Source: Osedax frankpressi (taxonomy: Eukaryota; Annelida; Polychaeta; Sabellida; Siboglinidae). From it: DNA of 64,000 bases. Below the pieces are notes generated by a model that did not search any database, was not told the DNA's origin, and saw only the letters and a list, made by a program, of their open reading frames with translations. Below, piece after piece: positions 1 to 14,602 of this stretch (position 1 is the first letter of the stretch; the number at the start of each line of letters is the position of its first letter). Location: positions 16,968,505 through 17,032,504 of the forward strand of contig OZ038314.1 in assembly GCA_964035775.1 (NCBI GenBank), given 5' to 3'. The translations under genes and the position numbers were made by a program.

Positions 1-207
1 ATGTTTTTTGGATATTATATACCAATTAAAATGTTTTAAATTGGTAAATATGATTGACTATTAATAATATAATTGACTATTGATCAATAGTATGTTTAAA
101 ATTACTATGGCGATATATAGTAGATATATTAATTAAAAATTGCCAATCTAATTGGAATAATAACCACAGTTTGATATCATGTATAATCAATTCTAATTAA
201 TAATGAG

Positions 208-261
<54 letters not shown>

Positions 262-447
262 GTATATATATATAAGTGATCTAGGTAAATGAATATTATA
301 CAACTTTTTAGTAACAGGTTAATGTTAGGTATAAAAACTTACAGTTAGATAAATATATACTTAATAGAAAATAGTATAGTAATATATAATTAGTGAATAT
401 TAACTTTATAATATGTTTTATTAGTATTTCAACATCTACAATACTCG

Positions 448-486
<39 letters not shown>

Positions 487-720
487 AAGAACCCTTTATT
501 ATAATATTAATATTATGTAGTTAATTTATAATATATAATGGATAATTAATTGGAACATAGAACTAATTGATAAAGTTGAATTCAATAAAATAAATATTCA
601 TTATAAGAACATTGATTGGTGTTTATTATTAACAGAATAAGTTTAACAAAATGTAATGAAATTCACTATTTTAAAATATATTAAAATTACAAACATATAT
701 ATGGATTAAGTAGGACAACA

Positions 721-802
<82 letters not shown>

Positions 803-1402
803 TTAATATAAATCTATATATATATATATTGCTTACATATGTCATTAGGTGTAGTATAATATTATATTGTATAATTTATATTTAAATAATATTTATATTT
901 ATACTTGTTATAAATCAATAAAATATTTAAAAGAATAATTCATACATTTTATATTTATTATTTAACAACGTATACTTAGAGGGTGATAATGTAATTTCAT
1001 CGGCAATAAATAATATATAGACAACAAAATCATTATAATATTCATTACAAGAAAAGTGAAACGAATGCAAAATAAATCCCCACAAGCGAAATATATCAAT
1101 AAATAAAAAACATCACCCAACTTTAAATAATATTGAAGTGGTATGGTAAAAAATTAAGTGGATACAAAATATATTGAATATAATTTGAAAAACTAAAATT
1201 AAAATCCTAATATACAATAGATCAAGTAAATTGTAATTTATTTTTGTAAAATATATATGTGATTAATATATATACTGATCATTTAGAATTAATATTCTGT
1301 TAATATGCATGTTATCATCATCATCATCATCATCAAATTAATTCAGAATCAGAAATACAAACATCTGTAAAATGTGATTGTATTCATTACCTATCAAAAC
1401 CA

Positions 1403-1454
<52 letters not shown>

Positions 1455-4400
1455 TGGTAACTGGGCTAGGTCCAGTAGGCATACATATAGTTATATAAAT
1501 ACTTATGCTAGCTATATTATATAACCATAATTATATTAAAAGTGTATATACTTATATTATAGACATATATATATTTGACTAACCATATAATTGTCTTCAT
1601 GGTAAGGGAATATCGAGGTCAATATTCAGTTCAAAATCAAAATAGACAATTGCTGTAGATTTAGCTGTTAATCAAATAATATGTATTAAATTGCGTTTCT
1701 AAATAGAAAATATATAGAGATAGAAAAATTAAAAGTTATTTGTTAGTATAAACTTACTAGATGTGTGCATGGTACGATAGTATGTATCAATGTAATAGTG
1801 ATTCGAATGTTTTATCAAGTGATAATGATATAAATATTAAATAGTTCATCTTTTATACATTGCATTACGTGAATTGTAATTCCATTGGATGATATTTAGC
1901 TCGATAGGCGTGGCTAACTAGAATTAAAGCACTAAAAATATCGTTACGTAGCGTTTTAAAATATAACATTGACTTTTTTAACAATTATGAATCATTTACC
2001 AGGAATTCATTTTATTCCAAGAATGATTTAAATAATATTTCATTTCCTTAAAGACTAATACTAACTATCTATATATCCCTAACTATCTCTCAAAAGCTCT
2101 TCTTCCCTCCATCCCTCTCACTTCCTCTCCCTCCCACCCTCCCACCCTCCAACCCTCCCACCCCCCACCCTCCCTCTCCCTCTCCCTCTCCCTCTCCCTC
2201 TCCCTCTCCCTCTCCCTCTCCCTCTCCCTCTCCCTCTCCCTCTCCCTCTCCCTCTCCCTCTCCCTCTCCCTCTCCCTCTCCCTCTCCCTCTCCCTCTCCC
2301 TCTCCCTCTCCCTCTCCCTCTGCCTCTGCCTCTGCCTCTCCCTCTCCCTCTCCCTCTCCCTCTCCCTCTCCCTCTCCCTCTCCCTCTCCCTCTCCCTCTC
2401 CCTCTCCCTCTCCCTCTCCATCTCCCTCTCCCTCTCCCTCTCCCTCTCCCTCTCCCTCTCCCTCTCCCTCTCCCTCTCCCTCTCCCTCTCACTCTCCCTC
2501 TCCTTCTCCCTCTCCCTCTCCTTCTCCCTCTCCTTCTCCATATCCCTCTCCATCTCCCTCTCCATATCCATATCCATCTCCATCTCCATATCCCTCTCCA
2601 TCTATCCCTCTCCCTCCCCTCCCCATATCCCTCTCCCTATCCCTCTCCTTCTCCCTCTCCATCTCCCTCTCCATCGCCCTCTCCCTATCCATATCCATCT
2701 CCATATCCCTCTCCATCTATCCCTCTCCCTCCCCTCCCCTCCCCCGTTGCGGTTTTCTATTTTAATTAATTTATTTTATTTTCTCTTCTCTTCATATTAA
2801 TTATTTAAATCATTCTATAAGCACAACTTTTTAAATTACCAGTGTGTGTACCTAAAATCCTATATTATCTAATCTTTGATATGTATTTTTATGAATATTA
2901 AAAAAACATTAATTAATGACCTATATTAGACTTAAGGTCTTATATTATATTTGAGACCCCAGTATAACCACATTATTAATATTATTTTTTTGTAATCCAC
3001 TTATGTTATAAAATTATTTGGATTATTTTCTGGTTAAAATAGATTTATTATTTCCGCGCTATTTAAAGAATCTCTAATCTATATTTATTTATTGTATATT
3101 ATTTAAAATGTATCTCGAATTGGAAAATTAAATCGTGAGAATGTTTAATGTTGACTCATTATTGTATAAACAAGTTATAAACATGTGTGCAATAATATTT
3201 TGCAAATTACATTTGAAAAATATTCACCTAAATGCATACGCAAGTTACTGGATTGATTATATATAATTCACTGTAGTTAACTAATGATATCATTATATAT
3301 TTTCTGAATTATAAATTAAGATGCAAATAAAAAATTATTTAAAATTTTTCGGTTTAAATTAGTTATAATACTTAATAGTATATTAATTTAAATTATCCAG
3401 ATCGAATTCATTCTAGATATTAGAATCTATATCTCATGTGCATACACACATATACGCTTGTTAGTAGTATGTTAATGAATATACACGTATACATGAATGT
3501 ATGTTGTACATAGTATAGTTTTCATAGTTCTTTAAATAATTGTCATAGATACGTCAAATTAAATTTGGTTCGTTTTCATTCGCATTATATTAAAAGCATA
3601 AATAAAAGCATTATACTTCAATGTAATTGTCTATTTTTTATTACAATAAAACTTTATTTACTACATTAAATTAGTATTCATTAAATATCATAAATAACAT
3701 GACCTTGAGATCTTAATATATTAATATGTATATCTGTTTATTATCAAAATACACTATCGCCGTACATTTGCGTAGCAAGTAGCACATATATCATTATTGT
3801 GTTAAATTCATTTGAATTCATTTCGTTAAAATTGATATTAGTCTGATAGTTAAAAAACTATCACATTAATCATACTTCATATATTTATATATAACTATAT
3901 CAAACTATTATTTGTAATTATAAGTACCAATACTTTACAAAATTACAAATCTATCTGCAATCGAAGCTTCGATAGCAGATGTATATAAAAAATCAGTTAG
4001 TCATTTTAGTAATATTATTTTTTATTAAAGAATGTTTCCTTAATTTTATATATTATGTCAATAAAGTATTATCTTATTTGAAAAATATTTATAATATCAA
4101 TATTTATATATTAATAATGCTTTATTATCTTATGAATTTTCAGATTTCATTGTATTATAGTTTTTAGATAATGAGTTAAAAAAGTGCAAGTGAATATGTT
4201 GGTATTTATTTTCCGTTGTTCATTTTACCATTATAATACTTTTTAATCTCGCGATTGTTATTCTATATTTAGTTTACTTGTATTATTTAGTTTACTTTTA
4301 TTATACAGTCATTAATTAATTTAATTATTAATTTTTCTATGTTGATACTTCACGTTGTAAAATGTTCAGTAGTTTAAATTATAGACGGTTATTTTGCATG

Positions 4401-4868
4401 GTATTGTTGTTTACATGTATACCAGGAAAACTGTTATAACATGATAGTTGACTTTAAAATATCGAATTAGTATATGTTGTATATTAACATATAGATATAA
4501 TTATAAACACTTTATAATATACGAGGGATCAATATCACATTCAATATTGGTTGTGGAATATTTATATTTATGTTATTGATACAGTTGAATAAATAATGCC
4601 AATATGTATTTATATAATGCATATTGTAATGTATTATTATAGGTTTATTTTTAAGATAGATTATTTATAAATTTACTTATTTATTTTTTAGTAAGTTTTA
4701 TTGAGTTTTCAATTTTTTAATTAGTTAGATAAATTTCATATGTCCAATTTCAGAAGTATTATTTTTATATTCGATATTTGTTAAATCTTTTTAATTATTA
4801 ACATATAGATTAAAAACATAAAATATGCGTATATCCATTATATATATAATGGATATATATATATATAT

Positions 4869-4932
<64 letters not shown>

Positions 4933-7900
4933 ATACAAATATTATTAGTTTGTTCTATGATAACAAGTTTAGTTATTAATTTAATCCGTATTTTATTAAT
5001 GTTACATTATTATGTTTATTTAGGTGTATTTTTAATTAATTTTGTTAATTTAATAATATGAATATTTATTACACGTAGTGATTAGCTTATAAGATGTATT
5101 TATACTGTTTTTTAGTTTTTAATTATAGATATCTTCTGTTTAAAATGCCGATTATATTTAACTCTTTGATCTTTTTAATATATAAATGATTTCACTACAC
5201 TTTCATTATACTAAAGAACTTGAGTGCAGGGTATACAGCCTATTACCTTATTAAATATCCCAAGTGATCCATGGTATATTGATAAATCTACTAAATATAT
5301 GTATTGTTCAAATGTACAAAAAGTGTGTTTAATTTAAGTACTACTTCATATATTCTTATGTTTTTATTATATTGCCTTTAAGATCATTTGTAATTTTAAT
5401 TCAATTCCATTCTAAATGTGGCTATAATCTTGATATTAATATTTCACCTTGGCTCTTAGATTACTATAATACTTTGATCGACTCAATAACAGAAAATACA
5501 AATACAATTTAACATTTTTAAAATTAATTAATTTCTTTATAATTCATTCTCGACACGATATATTAATAAAATATGTAGCTTAGAAATTCATAAATAATGT
5601 AAGAAATGTATTGTCGTGATATCATAATCATTGAAAATAATGTAAAATGGATCGAAATATATTAAAATCTATAACATTGATATTACAATTTTTACTTCAT
5701 TTTTTCTTTCTAATTCTTATGTTATTAAAATATTATAAAAATATTAAATAATAAATAAATTATTACAATAATCTATATTATTATTAATAGAATTAATTTA
5801 ATAACCTATAAAATTAATTTTAAAATATTAACTTAATTTATGTATTTTATTAAAATAATACATTATAAACATGTCTATTAAAAATATAGTATAGTTAACA
5901 TTATTCCGTTAGTTATATATATATATATAGGTAACCTGAGTAATAAACATAATAACTAGGTAATAAACACGAACATATCTATTATAATCATATTATATAA
6001 TATTATATTCTGTTACATTTTTATTAATACAGTTATTTATGAACTTGAATTAGTAATAATATGAACTTAATTGAAAAGTTAAATCACGATTTTTTTAAAT
6101 GCCTATGTATAGTTTAGGTCGATATTTTATTTTATGATGTTATTTTTAAATATTGTACTAAACTATAGTTATATATATATTAAATATTTAGATTTAAAAT
6201 CACATAAATCTTAATATAGATGACATTAAAATTAACCGATATACCTTAAAACATAATAAGCACGATTTATTTTAAAATTATATCTGCATATTCAATTAAT
6301 CTTTATAGATAATTCTTTATAAAATAAATATATCATAACTACCAACATATGCGAATTTATTAAATGAATGAAATAACATAATTAACTTTTATATATTATG
6401 TAGACTATACATATATAGTTGAACAATTAAAGGCCGTGCTATCATACAAGAATGTAAACAATAAGCAATATTTATATAATTAGTACTGTATATAACAATC
6501 GTGCACAATCATGATATATATCTACAAATATAGAAATAATATTAAACATATCTTTTCATTGATTATCTCCATGATCTATTTTAAAATTACAAATAAAACC
6601 AGTCTAAAATGGTCTTAGTTTCATTATAGCAGATAAGATATCATATGATAGTATTAGTTGCACTCATCAACCAATTGAATTGAAGTGAATTGAACAACAT
6701 ATGAAATTATAATTATATACGATTAGTAAACTATATTATAAATAGTAATGCTATAGATGGTTGAATGGGTTACATCCCACTATCTATGGTAATACGTATA
6801 GTTCATAAGTTAAGAGTTCATGAAAACATATAATGATATTCAAGATTATGGTAATTTTTAATTATATACTAATATAATGAATTATACGATAATTTTGGAA
6901 ATGGAAAAATTAAAAGGTATAAAGAATAGATTATATTGCAATAATCTTAATATTATGATAACAGTTTTATATTTAATAGTTATATTTTGTTTAATTTTAA
7001 TATCTTCAACATATAAAGTAAAATATATAGCATCGAATTAAGTATAGCATATAAAAATATATGCATCTTATGATTACATTTTTGTAATTCAATAATATTC
7101 GATATTTGAAGATATACTATTTAGATGTTTATAAAGACATATATATGCATATAGATCAGCTCACACATGTATGTTTGGCTTTATTATGTATTTAAAGTGT
7201 TATATATATTTTTGTTGTCACTTGACTAATAATTAATTATTAGTCAAACTAATTAGTTCATGATACTTGTTCAATATAGACTTTGTTTTAAAATACGATA
7301 ACGTGATTGTAATATTATATATAAGTATGATGTTATCTTTTATTGGTTGTTGAATAGATACATTATGAAGAAAACTTAATTTTTTAATAGATAATCGTAA
7401 TAATAAATTGCTTGTAGTAAATAGTAAATGAAAGTAATTCAAATAGTGAATATTATAACAATTCCTTTTCCGTAATAATCAAGATGATTACATGGATTAG
7501 AGATTAGTAAAATATTACTCACTTGGGTGAATGTTCCTTCAATTTAATTAAATATAAAATGTATTGTCTGGTTAGCGTGGAATGTAGACTCTAACATTAT
7601 GAAAATCGTTCACATTATTCTATATATAGAATAATTTCTATCTACCCTCAAAAATGTCATAAATTTAATTATACTACAATGGTCAATCTTTTAAAAATCA
7701 TAACTCACTCTTGTCACAATTCTTATATGATCACAGTTTTCTATTTAGATTTAATTTGTAATATTTTATTCTTAGTAAAATAAAAAGTAATTTTTTTGAA
7801 ATTGTATATTGTAAAATATTATATTATAAACAATATATATAGTAAATGTTTTCAAAGTATTATAAATTTTACCGATATATTATTAATTTTAATTTTAAAC

Positions 7901-9254
7901 GTTTAGAATATAACCTGGGATATGTAAATAGACATAATTACTTTAGCAATATTAATTAATTTATTATTCTTTTTAATATTTAGTAGAACATTATTATAAT
8001 CCATTTTATTTGCAAATTATTAATTACTTGCCTCTATAGTCTATAACAAATTTCATATATTGATATGTCAATTAGTTGTGTAGGTTTATTAAAAATAGTA
8101 GAGGCCCAAGTACTAAAATTTATGCCACATCATTTTCTATTAAATTTATATAGTTTATTAAATAAATATTGTATGTTCTGTAATTAATGTGATGTAAGTA
8201 ATATAGGTTCATGTCAATAAGTCATGACATTATTTAATACTCATATTAAAGATAATGCCTTCTGCGGATAATATTTTTAATCTACCCACTGTCCATGCAT
8301 CTATTAAATATTAATTGAATTTCATATTTATTTATAATTATCTAAATACACAGTAGACGCCCTATTATTTTATAATAGTAGTTTTATTTAGACATATCTG
8401 TTTAAGTATGAGTATTATATATATAACGTTTTATGTGTGCATATTTATAAATATAATTTTTATATACATGCTAGTGAGTAATTCTCACAAACTATCTCAT
8501 TTAATTTAATAAATAATATATATAGATTTGTAATTTTGAAAAATAATATTTTAATCTAAATAATACTTTAACATATCTCTGGTATCCAATATATATTTAT
8601 ATAACTGGAGTTAATTTTAAATATATTTTGACCTAACAATAAATGAGAATTAATATACTATGCATATATTATTTATATGGCATAGAATATAATAATTAAT
8701 ACAATTCTAAAACTGAATATTCAGTAGTTAATTTCACAAATGAAAAAATAATTATAAGAAACTGATGTTAAATACATAATATTGTAATTCAATCTTATAA
8801 TCTGATATTAAAGGGTTTAAAATAATTTAAATTGTATTAGTTTATTGCAATTAAAATAATAAACATATTAATAAGTGGATAAAATACTTTTGTAAATATC
8901 ACTTTAAGTATCATCTTTAGAAAAAAGACAATACTTATTTTAACACACTCTTATCATTAGACAAATATCCCACTCATTCATATAACAATATAAGTATTAC
9001 AATCACAATCAATCTATATTGAAATTTAACTAAAGCAAATGAAATACAATGAGAAATTATTGTCATATAAATTACACATCTAAATTAAAAATCAAATCTA
9101 ATAAGTTTTATAATATATCTATTTCATAGTAAAATAGTATAAAATAGTTTACTTAAATGATGGCATTTCAACTGCATTTAGATATATATATATATTTAGG
9201 ATGTATCTACTGATGGCAATATTAATAACAGCTGCTAGATCTCGCCACCGACTG
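1..9254. other. AT-rich intergenic region, no gene found
   Basis: No coding exon could be supported here. The open frames are short, AT-driven and lack recognisable motifs. The region holds several TA-dinucleotide microsatellites (about 210-272, 451-484, 726-795 and 1404-1450), a short TCA run near 1315-1335, and the large pyrimidine hexamer tract listed separately. The 3' UTR of the minus-strand L2HGDH gene should lie just below 9255, but I see no clear AATAAA signal there. The rest is unstructured AT-rich sequence. Confidence 0.6.
2157..2735. repeat. (CCCTCT)n pyrimidine-rich hexamer array
   Basis: About 0.58 kb of nearly uninterrupted C/T hexamers, mostly CTCCCT with CTGCCT and CCATAT variants toward the 3' side. 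One strand is pure pyrimidine and the other pure purine over hundreds of bases, a composition known to favour triplex (H-DNA) formation. The Arg-Glu and Arg-Gly open frames read from the opposite strand are translations of the repeat, not genes. Confidence 0.95.
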
Positions 9255-12200
9255 CTACACCAGAGGGGGGGGCATGTCGAAACATTCTTCTGCCTTATCT
9301 GCGACCATCTTAGCGATGGCGAGGGAAGATGTGGCAGCGGGCGACGGAGCGTTGCGGACGTGTAGAGTTCTTGCCGCCAGGGTACCTCGACCACTGTCGA
9401 ATACAAAGTCCTCGACCAGCTGACCGGCGCGGTTCAAGGCCTGCGCTCGGACACCAGCTCGACCGCTGTGGAGATTATGCAATGTAGGTGGGTTAAGTGG
9501 TGGAGTAGTGTAGTGGTGTAGTGGTGAGGAAGTAGTGGTGTAGTGGTGGGGAAGTAGTGGTGTAGTGGTGAGTAAGTAGTGGTGTAGTGGTACTAAAGTA
9601 GTGGTACTAAAGTAGTCTACTCGTGGTTGGTAGCTAACAACTCTACATGTTCAGTCTTAAGCTGAGGTACAAATCTCCTCAATTTCTTCACTTGAGCAGA
9701 CAGCACGAGACTCCTGTAGAACTCATCTGCTGCGAACAGTTTGTTCCTCGATATCAATCTCAAAAGACCTCTGCGAACATAACTGGTATTTAATATTCAT
9801 AACTGGCAAATAATGAACTGTTTATAAATTTAAATCAATTTGGTAGAACCTAATTTGGTGAAAAATGATCAAATATATAAGAATTAATTTGTATACACAT
9901 TTCAAATTTGCGATCATCCTAGAAAGGATATAAAGAGGTAACTAATTCCCTTAGCAACCACCCCAACAACAAATACAAACGGGTAAGTCACAGCCTCGGT
10001 GAAGTCTCGTATGCTGAAATCACTCCATTTGTATCCCTCCCGCTTGAAGGCTAAAACGGCATTAGGTCCGAGCCAAACGTCCCCATTGATACGAGGAGTG
10101 AAATGCACCCCTAGGAACGGAAGGGAAGGGTCTGGTACCTGGATAGGAGTATTGGGGATTAGAGGTCACATTCTACGATATCTGAAAGAGATCAGGGGTC
10201 ATAGGTATACTGGATTATCATATAATTATATCAATATATTATATTATTAGATATATATAAAATATATTACACATAATTAGGAATACTAGTGATATTGCAT
10301 AGTGGTGGATTCTATCACATATATATATAATTATAAACATCAATATAATTTAAATCATATTATAGATTTCATAGAAGTATAAGTTTAAAGGTGTATTTAA
10401 AAGAGTGAATAAATTGAAATTTGTATATGTTATAACTGTAGTTACTGTTATTCACTAAACGGATATTCTAAAAATAGATTTAAACCACTTACGATATTCG
10501 AAGACACATTAAAAAAGCATCTTCTCAAGCATAATTTTATAATAAATTTTGAATATGTTTAAAAATTATGAGATTTTATGTACTTAAAAATATGTGCAAC
10601 AGAATTAGTTCTTCTTATATTAAAATATAGTAAAATTTAATTAAACAATATATTAAGGAAATATTAAAAGAACTTTAAAATAATTGATATATTAGAAATC
10701 CTAGGTGACGTATTAGATACAATACATATTTAATATAAAATAGTATGTACTCTTTTAGATACTAAATATGTTCCACTTTTTAAAGTATATTTGTGCCATG
10801 ATATTCTATTTAATATTCTTATAAAGATAGTGGTATAGCTCCACTTTACTATAGGGATTTGCAATAAATGTATGGAATACAATTACTATTGAAATCTGTA
10901 ATATATATATATATATAATTAATTTATTGTTGATGGGAGAGAAGTCTTCAACAGAGGTTTATTTAAGTGTCGTTCGCATCTACGCGATTTTATGAAATAA
11001 TCTTTTAAAGAAGGATCCCACAGATGAGGATATTTTTCAACCCATTATTGATACAATTTATAATAATCGTGAATACGGAAAATTAGAATCATTTTATTTT
11101 ATTGAGTAGAAATATTTAGGAGTTCAAGGAAAGGAATAATTATGATGTAATTTTAAAAATAGGATAAATATAATTATGAAAGAAAATCGATGTCTTATTA
11201 TTTTCATATGTGTAAATATATAATGATAAATGTTATTTAACATATATATTAGATAGCTAATTGGGTTTACTAGATACTCTATTTATTTGTATAATTAGCA
11301 TACATTGCGTACTAGATAGAAGTAGTGTGTTAATATTGGTAAATCTTTTTTAAAAGGTAAATAATATACTACGAAATAAACAATTCAATTTTTAGTTCTT
11401 GATCGTTCTCTAATCTAACAATATGTACATTGTACATATGGATATAATCTGCAACTAAATTCAGTAAATAATACATTTAGAAAATGATTTTTAAAATTAA
11501 ATAATCATAAAAAATGCTGTTTTAATTTATCCAAATTATTCATTTTAACCATAAATTATAAACGTTTCAATATAAACGATAAAATCTTAAATATTTAGAT
11601 AATGATAAAAATATCATGAATAAAATATAACATTCAAAATTACTTCATGTTGGCCAAATCTCAAAAAGGGGCATTACTAAATAAAGTCGGGTGAAAAAAT
11701 CGGTCAAAAAATTGCATAGATGTGAACGACCTTTTAGAGTATATATTAATGGGGTTAACAGACAAACTAGTATAACAGGGTAGATGTTGACTAGTATCTA
11801 ATAGAGATAATAATAAAACTTACAGGGTAGATATTGCCTAGTATCTAATTGAGATAATAATAAAACTTACAGGGTAGATATTGCCTAGTATCTAATAGAG
11901 ATAATAATAAAACTTACAGGGTAGATATTGCCTAGTATCTAATAGAGATAATAATAAAACTTACAGGGTAGATATTGCCTTTAATTTCCAGCGGACAAGA
12001 GTCTTTCAGTTTCAGATATTCACCTCGGAACATTAAAATCCTGGGTTCCGAAGAACACCCGGAAAGCTCGGAGATACGGTCTGCAAACAAACCAGCACAC
12101 GTCACGACGTAACGACATCTTACTTCCTGTAGCAAGGCGGGATAAGACTTTATTAGACTTTAAAGTAGATACTTTAAATAAAGACTTATTAGATATTTCA

Positions 12201-14108
12201 TTAGATATTTCATTATTTTATTAGAGATATTACTAGATACCTGAGCAAGCATTCAGATAATATTCATATAACATAAGTGACATTATAATTGATTTCTATT
12301 TCAATTATATTAAGTGATTTTTATTGGAAGAAATATATAAGCATTTAATATTGACTCAATTTTATTTCTCGGGTACCTTATTACTCGATGAAATAATCGT
12401 TACAGGGTATTCGGGGTCATCTGGACTCTCGCGGAATGCTTGAACCTCAAAAGAAAAGTGGGTGTAGCCACCACCTGCAATGAAGTCACGCTCCAATGAT
12501 TCCGTGACTTTACCGTAATCAGTAATTCCGGTATGTGGTGAGTGTAGTGCCTTGATCGCCTAATTTATAGAATTTAATTTTGCATATTCGCAGCAGATTC
12601 AGCGAATTAATAGTTTTGTAGTAGAATATTTTAATTGGTTAACAAAATGAGATAACTGAAATAAAAAAAGAGTTGTTTTTTTAAATAATTTTTGGTTAGC
12701 ACGATATAAATATAGCTAAATATAGCCTTTTTTATAAAGACAGGCTCATATACTCGTTAAACTATAGGTAATTAGATTTAGATTACGTAATATCTTAACA
12801 ATGAATATCACTTGTGAAACTGGACTACTACTTAATCTATAATCCTGATTTAATCACTTAACGCCGAAGTATTAATTAACCATGACACTTAACTTAGGAT
12901 TTACATGTTATCTCCGATATGACTTTTGACCTTGCAATGGGGTTCAATCTCACGGACTTGCTCCCCCGTTAACATGGTAACATCGCGGCAGCCATTCTTT
13001 TTGGCGCGTTCATAGAGTTCATCCAAGCGTGAAACCTCGCGTTGGTCCACTGCCGCAATTAACTAGTGAAATTCAGTAATTCTATGTTATAGAAGTTATC
13101 ATAATGTCATTATCTACCGAGTAAATATCATGAGAATAAAATGAACAAGATATGATGATATTGAAACAGTTAATAGATTAATGTTATCAACATATTTCAA
13201 ATGTTAAATAAAACCATTTTTAATATAATATCTAGGAATACATTATTATGTTGATTCTATTTAAGAAATAAAAATATGAATATATCATTTAATATAATTT
13301 TAATTAACAATATTATAATAATCTAATAATCCAGGAAATGTATTATTTAATGATTTCCTTTATTTATTAATTAAAAATTACTAATATTTAACTGCTCAAT
13401 TAACTACATTGCTGGGAGATGAGAGAGAGATAGATCTATAAATAGATCGGAGTCTCCAGGGCATGGGCTATGGTACGGGGCGTGGGCCATGGTACGGTAA
13501 CCTTGCCGCACTTTCTGTAGTCAATACCTCTGGCATCCATGTAGTCGTACATCAGTCGAGATCCCTGAACGCAAAGCCTCGCTTTCAGCGTGCCCGGGGT
13601 GTAATAGATTCCCGCATGAACGACCCCGCTGTTGTTGACACTCTGGTGCATGGCTGTCAATCAAAAGCATGCCGCACTTAAAGTAAACGAAAAGCGTTTG
13701 CTGGCGTCGAATGTAAATTGTGGGCGATATTGAATAGAATGATTTGGTATTCTAGTTGGTTAGAACAGACGCAAGCGAAAACTATTTCTAATATGATGCG
13801 GGTGATATACTAAATTCCATATTCATTCGAGTACTAATACTTAATTACATTCCTTATTTTAGATGTATGAAAGATAGTTATGTTTACATCCCGATTAGTA
13901 AATTAATAATAATTGGGTGAATTACAAAATGCTCGACTATTGAATTAATGAAAACAGATTCTATCCATTTACATGTAGCGAACCGACGGCTTTCTCTTTT
14001 TCCAGGGTGGCGAAAGTAAGGTTGGGGTAGCGAGTACTCAACTCGAGTGCAGTTGCCGTGCCAACTATACCGTTACCAACTATAACTACATCGTAACGAG
14101 AATTTTCT
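9255..14108 (-). CDS. L2HGDH: L-2-hydroxyglutarate dehydrogenase, mitochondrial (5' end missing)
   Basis: FAD-dependent oxidase of the DAO fold that converts L-2-hydroxyglutarate to 2-oxoglutarate on the mitochondrial inner membrane. Eight exons in transcript order: 14108-13973, 13642-13502, 13062-12931, 12559-12404, 12126-11965, 10138-9981, 9770-9639, 9465-9255 (stop). All junctions are GT/AG and phases match throughout, giving 408 residues against 463 in human. The first exon has the Rossmann motif [11 protein letters not shown] (GxGxxG) followed by EKEKA. Later landmarks are [69 protein letters not shown], and the C-terminal [13 protein letters not shown]. The initiator exon with the mitochondrial presequence was not found; it must end in phase 2 upstream of 14108. 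The second junction is odd: the phase-consistent acceptor drops one residue of the usual H-Q-[ST]-x-x-N-S-G motif. The fifth exon is followed by tandem copies of its own donor. Identity is very secure; exon edges are inferred from homology and splice rules. Confidence 0.96.
9482..9612. repeat. Minisatellite in last L2HGDH intron
   Basis: Degenerate tandem copies of GTAGTGGTGTAGTGGTG with GAGGAA and TACTAAA interruptions fill most of the 173-bp last intron (9466-9638). In the transcript the array is ACCACTAC-rich and lies between the donor at 9638 and the acceptor at 9466. Confidence 0.85.
11775..11980. repeat. 47-bp tandem repeat carrying copies of an L2HGDH 5' splice site
   Basis: Four head-to-tail 47-bp units start at 11775, 11822, 11869 and 11916; a partial fifth at 11963 is the real exon edge. 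On the minus strand each unit contains the last bases of the exon and its donor, AATATCTACCCT|GTAAGT. The units starting at 11822, 11869 and 11916 match the true junction here; the most distal one (11775) has diverged. Because 47 is not a multiple of 3, use of a downstream copy would shift frame. Confidence 0.93.
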
Positions 14109-14510
14109 CTGGACAAACTATAATAAAGTGATGTTTTTCGGTTTATTTAATCGAGGAGTTTTTAGTTTTGTAAAGAAAAAAAGGTAAGTTTATATGGCTA
14201 ATATTATATTTGTAATATTATATTTATATTTTAGTAAATTTAACATTCGAGATAAAATAAATTTAATAAAATATTTTATTCTAACAAAGTTAATATTTGT
14301 CTAATGTAACATACAAATATTAGCCATAAAGATTTTGGTTTGCGGACTAAAGATGGAAAGTTTTTAAATTGTAATGACTATTAGTATGAGATTTTTAATC
14401 ATCTTGAAGTAATATTACTTCAATACAATATAGTATATACTATCTACTACTAATCCACTATCTAATACTAATTGGCGACTATACATACTATAGAATATAC
14501 TGATAATGAA

Positions 14511-14602
14511 TATATTAATCTCTCAAACATATTCCATATGAGAAATGGTTACAATTAGTGTATTCTGCTGCGGACATTATATAAATGGTGCATAACAAAA
14601 CA
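14511..14602. repeat. Duplicated ACBD3-upstream segment, copy A1
   Basis: Matches 18633-18725 in the same orientation. Shared stretches include ATTAATCTCTCAAACATATT, a TTAGTGTATTCT block and GGTGCATAACAAAACA. It is the left part of a copy that continues at 16195 after an inserted element. Confidence 0.8.

Noticed and set aside
2083-2716. Arg-Glu and Arg-Gly repeat open frames
   Set aside because: Pure translation of the CCCTCT hexamer array; no start context, no non-repeat sequence.
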